From contig NZ_VANI01000018.1 of the NCBI RefSeq assembly GCF_005771435.1, forward strand, positions 62,001 through 126,000: 64,000 nucleotides of DNA. Reading direction: 5' to 3'. The notes beneath the pieces are model-generated. The model saw only the letters and a program-made list of their open reading frames with translations, did no database searches and was not told the DNA's origin. Source of the stretch: Microbulbifer harenosus. GTDB taxonomy: Bacteria; Pseudomonadota; Gammaproteobacteria; Pseudomonadales; Cellvibrionaceae. Of the stretch, positions 63,443 to 64,000 are shown one piece after another (position 1 is the first letter of the stretch; the number at the start of each line of letters is the position of its first letter). The translations under genes and the position numbers were made by a program.

Positions 63443-63743
63443 TGCCACTCTTCTCTCTAGATCGCCTGGCACGGCTGGGGCCTGTTACCAGCCCTGGGCG
63501 GTGCTCGTTATTGTTCTCGTCGCTGACCGGTCGATCACCCGCCGCGACTTCGTTTCTTCACGCTTTTTTATAGCGGACGCATGCCCTGGAGGCCCGCGTC
63601 AAACGATAATGTAACCGGTTACACATCAATTTACTAGAGCTCGCGCAAGAATTCCGGTAACTTTTCCCGCTCAATTTGCGACTCTGGCGCCTGCAAAGGT
63701 CGCCATTTTCTGGTCAACAGCCCGCCTGCAGTGAAACGAAAGC
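63443..63743. promoter_or_regulatory. Divergent control region of the mannan operon and its LacI gene
   Basis: 301 bases between the symporter start and the lacI-type start. It holds the operator at 63610-63623. No other gene is supported. Confidence 0.6.
63610..63623. promoter_or_regulatory. Mannan LacI operator at the operon promoter
   Basis: TGTAACCGGTTACA, a perfect 14-base palindrome identical to the sites at 45183 and 45410. It lies between the symporter operon and the LacI-type regulator gene, in place to control both. Confidence 0.85.
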
Positions 63744-64000
63744 ATGTCGAATATCAGGGAAGTCTCCCGGGCAGCCGGTGTATCCATCGCCACCGTATCC
63801 CGGGCGCTCAGCAATCCAGAGAAGGTATCGGAAGCGGCCCTCAAAAAGGTCTACGCCGCCATCGAGAAGGTGGGCTACCGCCCCAATATGATGGCGCGCA
63901 ACTTTCGCGCGGTGCGTGCCTATTCCATCGTGGTGCTGGTCCCCAACCTCTCCAACCTGTTCTTTGCCACGGTGATCCGCGGCATTGAAGATGCCGCCCA
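63744..64000 (+). CDS. LacI-family regulator of mannan genes, 5' part only
   Basis: The frame opens at ATG 63744 and runs off the window after about 85 codons. The LacI helix-turn-helix is REVSRAAGVSIATVSRALSN, with hinge YRPNMMARNFRAV; the start of the sensor domain follows (SIVVLVPNLSNLFF). It is divergent from the mannan operon with a perfect operator between, so it is the best candidate to bind TGTAACCGGTTACA at all mannan sites in the window. Similar in layout to the LacI at 22517 but with a different predicted site. Confidence 0.9.
   Translation, partial: MSNIREVSRAAGVSIATVSRALSNPEKVSEAALKKVYAAIEKVGYRPNMMARNFRAVRAYSIVVLVPNLSNLFFATVIRGIEDAA

Noticed and set aside
1..64000. CRISPR arrays, rRNA and phage structural genes
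   Set aside because: No regularly spaced direct repeats, no rRNA-like tracts and no phage head, tail or integrase genes were seen in the window.

Overview
The window is a GC-rich gammaproteobacterial chromosome segment. It carries three large TonB-dependent receptors, lipoprotein glycoside hydrolases with C. japonicus-like domain layouts, a bactofilin and LacI/GntR-controlled polysaccharide loci. This suggests a Cellvibrionales/Alteromonadales-type marine or soil polysaccharide degrader (Cellvibrio, Saccharophagus or Microbulbifer-like). The genus is inferred; no 16S rRNA or tRNA gene was seen.

Region 1 (1-5.5 kb, cell envelope): the 3' end of a YkuD L,D-transpeptidase, then convergent minus-strand genes. 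These are a bactofilin with its own terminator, a protein made of two methyltransferase-like halves, and a translationally coupled trio: a MotA/ZorA-like channel protein, a MotB/ZorB-like OmpA protein and an unrecognised protein with paired cysteines.

Region 2 (5.6-21.5 kb, xyloglucan side chains): an AGCS amino-acid symporter and a FadR-type GntR regulator face a plus-strand run of GH95 alpha-L-fucosidase, TonB receptor, GH35 beta-galactosidase, GH31 alpha-xylosidase with PA14 insert, 2-keto-3-deoxygalactonate kinase and an SGLT-type symporter. The hydrolase/receptor set matches the Cellvibrio japonicus xyloglucan locus (afc95A, TBDT, bgl35A, xyl31A). A REP-like inverted repeat lies upstream of xyl31A, and a second copy lies inside the fucosidase reading frame.

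Region 3 (21.6-33.6 kb, oxidised-sugar pathway): LacI regulator plus TIM-barrel isomerase/lyase, divergent from Gfo/Idh/MocA oxidoreductase, second TIM-barrel protein, MFS permease, Tat-exported TIM-barrel protein, GMC oxidoreductase, Tat lipoprotein small subunit and DUF1080 lipoprotein. This resembles the 3-keto-glycoside pathway, in which a sugar is oxidised at C3 and the glycosidic bond is then cleaved by elimination/hydration. Operators of the form TGTATCCGGATACA flank the divergent promoters. A SASA-type acetylesterase follows on the opposite strand.

Region 4 (33.7-48.6 kb and 57.2-64 kb, beta-mannan/galactomannan): two TonB receptors, GH27 alpha-galactosidase, an eight-module GH5 mannanase, glucose-6-phosphate isomerase, GH5 lipoprotein, and a minus-strand operon of SSS symporter, GH130 mannosylglucose phosphorylase, 2-epimerase and GH5 lipoprotein, opposite a partial LacI gene. 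A palindrome TGTAACCGGTTACA recurs at the three control regions, indicating one LacI regulon.

Region 5 (48.66-57.2 kb): an AT-rich accessory island splits the mannan genes. It holds a membrane protein of unknown function, a 61-codon 3' fragment of glmS cut by a complete IS66-family element, a small secreted protein, decayed ORFs, an M36-like metallopeptidase, and remnants of a second IS66 element and possibly of a group II intron.
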